35,581 nucleotides of DNA, from positions 1 through 35,581 of the forward strand of contig UQPP01000024.1 in the NCBI GenBank assembly GCA_900543025.1, in the 5' to 3' direction. The position numbers and the translations under genes are program-made. This document shows positions 32,737-35,581 of the stretch, piece after piece (the first letter of the stretch is position 1; every line of letters begins with the position of its first letter). The notes below the pieces were generated by a model that did not search any database, was not told the origin of the DNA, and worked only from the letters and a program-made list of their open reading frames with translations. Source of the stretch: an uncultured Collinsella sp. (GTDB lineage Bacteria; Actinomycetota; Coriobacteriia; Coriobacteriales; Coriobacteriaceae).

Positions 32737-34338
32737 CTACGACGCCAGCGTGGCAATGACGGCTTCGTCGCCGGCGTATATGAGGGTGTTGCCGTCGGGG
32801 ATGATCGTCTGGCCGTCGCGCTTGAGCATCACCACAATAAACGGATGCTTGCCTTGCGGCACATCGCGCAGGCGCTGGCCGGCCAGACGACCGTGGGGCG
32901 TCACGGTGACCTCGCGCAGCGTAACCTCGGCACGCTCTTCGAACGTTGGGGCGGCCATCACCAACAGATCGCCTTCCTGGATCACGGTGTCGCCATTGGG
33001 CAGTACCGGGTGCGCCCCGTCGCGCAGCACCAGGACCACGAGCATGTCTGTGGCGCTGCCAATGTCGGCGAGCGAGCGACCGGCAAACGGATGTCCAGCG
33101 CCTACCTTGAGCTTGACGAACGACATGCCGTCTTCGTCGCGGTAGTCGTTAAAGGTGCGACGCACGTCGCCGGTCGCATCGATCATATCGAGCTTCTTCG
33201 CCACCGCCGGCAGCAGCGAGCCCTGCACCACAATGCTCGACACGGCAATCACAAACACCAGGTCAAATAGGTCGTGTCCGCCGGGAACGCCGGCCACCAC
33301 GGCAAAGAGACTAAAGACGACCGAAGCTGCTCCGCGCAGGCCAGCCCAGCTTACGAGCGCGACCTGGCGGGGGTTCGTCTTAAAGGGCGCCAGGAGCACG
33401 CCGACGGCGATGGGGCGGCTCACGAAGAGCATAAACGCCATGAGCGCCAGGCCCGGCAGCAGCATCTGCGGCAGGCGCGCGGGCGTCACGAGCAGGCCGA
33501 GCAAGAAGAAGATCGTCATCTCTGCCATCTCGGTGAGGGTGTCAAAGAAGTGCGCCATCTCGACTTTGCCGGTGATGTCACTGGCGCCCAGCACAATGCC
33601 GGCCAGGTATACAGCCAAAAAGCCGTTGCCGCCCAGATAGCTTGGTAGCGCGTAGGCGACGATCGCCACGGCGAACAAAAAGATGGTCTGCGCGCCCTCG
33701 GCCGTTGCGTGCGCGCGTTCAATCAGGCGGCCCGCCGCCCAGCCGATGGCGAGGCCCAGGCCCACGCCCAGGATAATCTGCTTGGCCAGCAGCACGGGGA
33801 TGTTAATGTCGCCGTCGGCCGCGAGTGTGGCGAGCACGGCGGTGAGCATGTAGGCGACGGGATCGTTGGAGCCCGATTCGACCTCGAGCAGCGAGTCGGT
33901 GCCGCCCCTCAGCGACAGGCTGTGCTCGCGCAGAACACTAAAGACGCTGGCCGCGTCGGTGGATGCCACGACCGAGCCCAGCAGCAGGCCGCCGATCCAG
34001 TCGAAGCCCAGCACAAAGTGGGCGAACACGCCGGTGATGCCTGCGGTGATGACGACGCCGAGCGTGCTCAGCAGCACCGCCGGCGCGGCGACGGGCTTGG
34101 CGCGGTCGATATTGGTGTTAAAGCCGCCGTAGAACATGATGAACAGCAGCGCCGTGCTGCAGACGGTTTCGGTGAGCGCATAGTCGCTAAAGTCGATATG
34201 CGCCGGGCCGTTGACGCCCAACAGCATGCCGAGTGCGATAAAGATAAGCAGGGTGGGGAAGGGGAGCTTTTTGCCGACGGGTTTGATGGTCAGGCACAAA
34301 ATGATGACGAGGCCGATAAAAAGAAGGATCTGGTTCAT
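32737..34338 (-). CDS. K+/H+ antiporter of the CPA1 family with RCK_C domains (CvrA/NhaP2-like)
   Basis: A 533-aa inner-membrane cation/proton antiporter. The membrane part (about 1-390) has roughly 12 hydrophobic segments and the key motifs ASTDAAS (125-131) and ESGSNDP (154-160), plus WAGLRGAASVVF. The cytoplasmic C-terminus holds two RCK_C/TrkA_C-like modules: VGAGHPFAGRSLADIG to GDLLVMAAP, and PHGRLAGQRLRDVP to GDEAVIATLAS. These are nucleotide- or ion-gated regulatory domains, as in NhaP2/CvrA K+ exporters. The ATG at 34338 has AGGAG about 12 bp upstream. It is divergent from the phosphoesterase gene. The 32511-32736 gap downstream contains only the short frame described above and the serC promoter region. 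Confidence 0.9.
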   Translation of the reverse strand: MNQILLFIGLVIILCLTIKPVGKKLPFPTLLIFIALGMLLGVNGPAHIDFSDYALTETVCSTALLFIMFYGGFNTNIDRAKPVAAPAVLLSTLGVVITAGITGVFAHFVLGFDWIGGLLLGSVVASTDAASVFSVLREHSLSLRGGTDSLLEVESGSNDPVAYMLTAVLATLAADGDINIPVLLAKQIILGVGLGLAIGWAAGRLIERAHATAEGAQTIFLFAVAIVAYALPSYLGGNGFLAVYLAGIVLGASDITGKVEMAHFFDTLTEMAEMTIFFLLGLLVTPARLPQMLLPGLALMAFMLFVSRPIAVGVLLAPFKTNPRQVALVSWAGLRGAASVVFSLFAVVAGVPGGHDLFDLVFVIAVSSIVVQGSLLPAVAKKLDMIDATGDVRRTFNDYRDEDGMSFVKLKVGAGHPFAGRSLADIGSATDMLVVLVLRDGAHPVLPNGDTVIQEGDLLVMAAPTFEERAEVTLREVTVTPHGRLAGQRLRDVPQGKHPFIVVMLKRDGQTIIPDGNTLIYAGDEAVIATLAS

Positions 34339-34487
34339 GGATGGTGTCCGCTCCTGGGTGGTTGGCGTGGCACGGTTAGTTGTCTGCGGTTATTTGTACC
34401 CAAAGATGGTGGGTTTATGGGGTTGGATTGCGGGCGTGCGCGATATCGTCATAGACGGCAGCCGTCTTTGCCTCTGCTCGGAAACCC

Positions 34488-34545
34488 TTTCCAGCTTTAT
34501 TGCAACGGAGTACAATGGGTAACGTTTAAGTTCAACTTGAAGTTT
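34488..34545 (+). promoter_or_regulatory. Putative promoter and dyad upstream of the phosphoesterase
   Basis: TTTCCA (34488-34493) and TACAAT (34511-34516) are 17 bp apart. Just downstream, the AAGTTCAACTT dyad (34530-34540) overlaps the expected transcript start and could be an operator. AAGGAG for the phosphoesterase gene follows near 34576. Confidence 0.45.
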
Positions 34546-34591
34546 TAGTTGCGGCGCCGGGCTTCGGCCGCAATGCAAGGAGAGGCGTACC

Positions 34592-35431
34592 ATGGCGATC
34601 TATGTGACATCTGATGCTCACGGGCACGTGCGTGCGCTTGACGAGGCCCTGTCTAAGATCTCGTTGACGTCCGACGACACGCTGTACGTGCTGGGCGACA
34701 TGATCGATCGCGGGCCCGATCCGGTCGGCGTTATTAAGCTTGTGCGCTCGCTGCCCAACGCCCGCGTGCTCAAGGGTAATCACGAGCAGATCATGCTCGA
34801 TGCCATCATAGGCCAGGATCCGCTCGATGCCGAGACCTGGGATATCAACGGTGGTTGGACGACGCGTGAGCAGCTCAACGACATGGAATTTGAGGCATAC
34901 GAGGAGCTCGTGCGATGGATGGCCGCGCTGCCGCTCTACGCGGTGGCTGAGACCGAGGAGCGCCCGTATCTGCTGGTACATGCTGGAATCGAGATGAAGG
35001 CGGCTCGCGCGTTTTTGCTTGAGCATGGCGTCGATTGTGCCGATGGCGTTGGAGCGGTGGGTGCCGATCGCGAGCTGCTGCAGCAGATGCTCGCGGTGCA
35101 GTCGTCCGATGACCTGCTGTGGATTCGTCATGGCTATTGGGATGCGTCGACCGGGCTGCTTTCTGCCGAGGGCAAGGGCCCGGTCGTGGTGAGCGGTCAC
35201 ACGCCCACGGTATCACTTGGGCGCTATTGCGAGGTCGGTGGTCTGGCGGGGCTCGATGAGGAATCGGGACGCGGGCAGATCGTGCGCTTGGGCGGCGAGG
35301 ACACTGCCGGTGTGCCCGATCGCATCGACATCGACTGCGCCGCCGCCACCGGCTCCGAGTTCGGCCGCGTGGGCATCCTGCGCCTGGACGACGGGGCGGA
35401 GTTCTACGCGAACATCAACCCGGGCGAATAA
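34592..35431 (+). CDS. Calcineurin-like metallophosphoesterase (PPP-type)
   Basis: A 279-aa metallophosphatase with the full motif set: SDAHGH (D8, H10), GDMIDRGPD (D36, R40), KGNHE (N63, H64), a His in LVHAG and the last His in SGHTPT. The layout resembles bacterial Ser/Thr protein phosphatases of the PrpA/lambda type or ApaH-like diadenosine tetraphosphatases; the exact substrate is not determinable. AAGGAG lies about 10 bp before the ATG. The C-terminal 60 residues carry an extra acidic strand region not required for catalysis. It is transcribed alone, divergent from the antiporter. Confidence 0.88.
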   Translation: MAIYVTSDAHGHVRALDEALSKISLTSDDTLYVLGDMIDRGPDPVGVIKLVRSLPNARVLKGNHEQIMLDAIIGQDPLDAETWDINGGWTTREQLNDMEFEAYEELVRWMAALPLYAVAETEERPYLLVHAGIEMKAARAFLLEHGVDCADGVGAVGADRELLQQMLAVQSSDDLLWIRHGYWDASTGLLSAEGKGPVVVSGHTPTVSLGRYCEVGGLAGLDEESGRGQIVRLGGEDTAGVPDRIDIDCAAATGSEFGRVGILRLDDGAEFYANINPGE

Positions 35432-35439
35432 TCGGTGCA

Positions 35440-35536
35440 AGGGGTAGCTAATTTGGGACGGGGCTTTTTTGACTACTTTTGCCCTTCTGCCCGCTAATTG
35501 ATTTCTCTGGGACGGGGATTAAATAAGGCTCTGTTA
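35440..35536. repeat. Repeated GCTAATT / GGGACGGGG motifs at the right end
   Basis: GGTAGCTAATTTGGGACGGGG begins near 35444 and is followed by a T-run. A second GCTAATT...GGGACGGGG pair lies at about 35493-35518. The first motif closely matches the minus-strand sequence at about 32709-32728. The following bases to 35581 contain TTGACATATA but no gene start inside the window. Confidence 0.5.
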
Positions 35537-35581
35537 GACCAGGATTGACATATATGTGTCCCCACGGTGCCATATCGTTGA

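Noticed and set aside
35502..35581. Promoter of a gene to the right (TTGACATATA)
   Set aside because: The window ends before any -10 box, ribosome binding site or start codon could be confirmed.

Overview
The window looks like a chromosomal segment of a high-GC, anaerobic, gut-type actinobacterium. My best guess is Collinsella or a close relative in the Coriobacteriia. That is inference from protein style, GC-rich codon use and strong AAGGAG-type ribosome binding sites; no rRNA or other taxonomic marker is present. I see no tRNA or rRNA gene, CRISPR array, complete insertion sequence or prophage.

Layout. 1-3.1 kb: tgt (tRNA queuosine/PreQ1 exchange) behind an octamer tandem repeat, a LOG-family nucleotide hydrolase and a DinJ/YafQ-like toxin-antitoxin pair. 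3.1-6.8 kb: an accessory island with one large minus-strand gene fusing an archaeo-eukaryotic-type primase (AEP-TOTE type), an SF2 helicase and a degenerate PLD-like domain, bordered by palindromic repeats and a 36-bp inverted repeat. 6.8-10 kb: DegV, a HAD phosphatase and a PepV-like dipeptidase. 10.2-13.9 kb: a pstSCAB phosphate uptake operon without phoU. 14-16.7 kb: a Uup-like ABC-F ATPase and a Cof-type HAD phosphatase. 16.8-20.3 kb: metal homeostasis, with a DtxR/MntR-family regulator on the plus strand and, on the minus strand, an SmtB/ArsR-type sensor, a small HMA metallochaperone and a P1B ATPase under clear palindromic operators. 20.4-24.5 kb: an orphan PD-(D/E)XK-like nuclease beside a second inverted-repeat element, a DEDDh exonuclease, and a His-rich ArsP_2-type metal permease whose promoter shares a motif with the DtxR gene promoter. 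24.6-28 kb: YaiI/DUF188, HdeD/DUF308, a nitroreductase and two tandem histidine phosphatases. 28-32.5 kb (minus strand): serine biosynthesis (serC, serA) followed by an M20 peptidase and a shortened DUF1015-like gene. 32.7-35.4 kb: a K+/H+ antiporter with RCK_C domains and a calcineurin-like phosphoesterase.

How the genes fit together. Three functional blocks stand out: high-affinity phosphate import (pst); divalent-metal control (SmtB-type sensor, chaperone and P1B exporter, plus the DtxR regulator and ArsP_2 permease); and L-serine synthesis. The most accessory-looking genes, the primase-helicase and the orphan nuclease, are by eye more AT-rich than their neighbours, and each lies next to an intergenic inverted-repeat element with the shared core GCAAAAAATGGA.

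The strongest non-coding signal is a family of three structured hairpins (about 3141-3206, 6703-6769, 9976-10044). They have a common outer stem, compensatory changes in the lower stem, and positions at gene 3' ends. One copy encodes the last codons and the stop codon of the primase-helicase.
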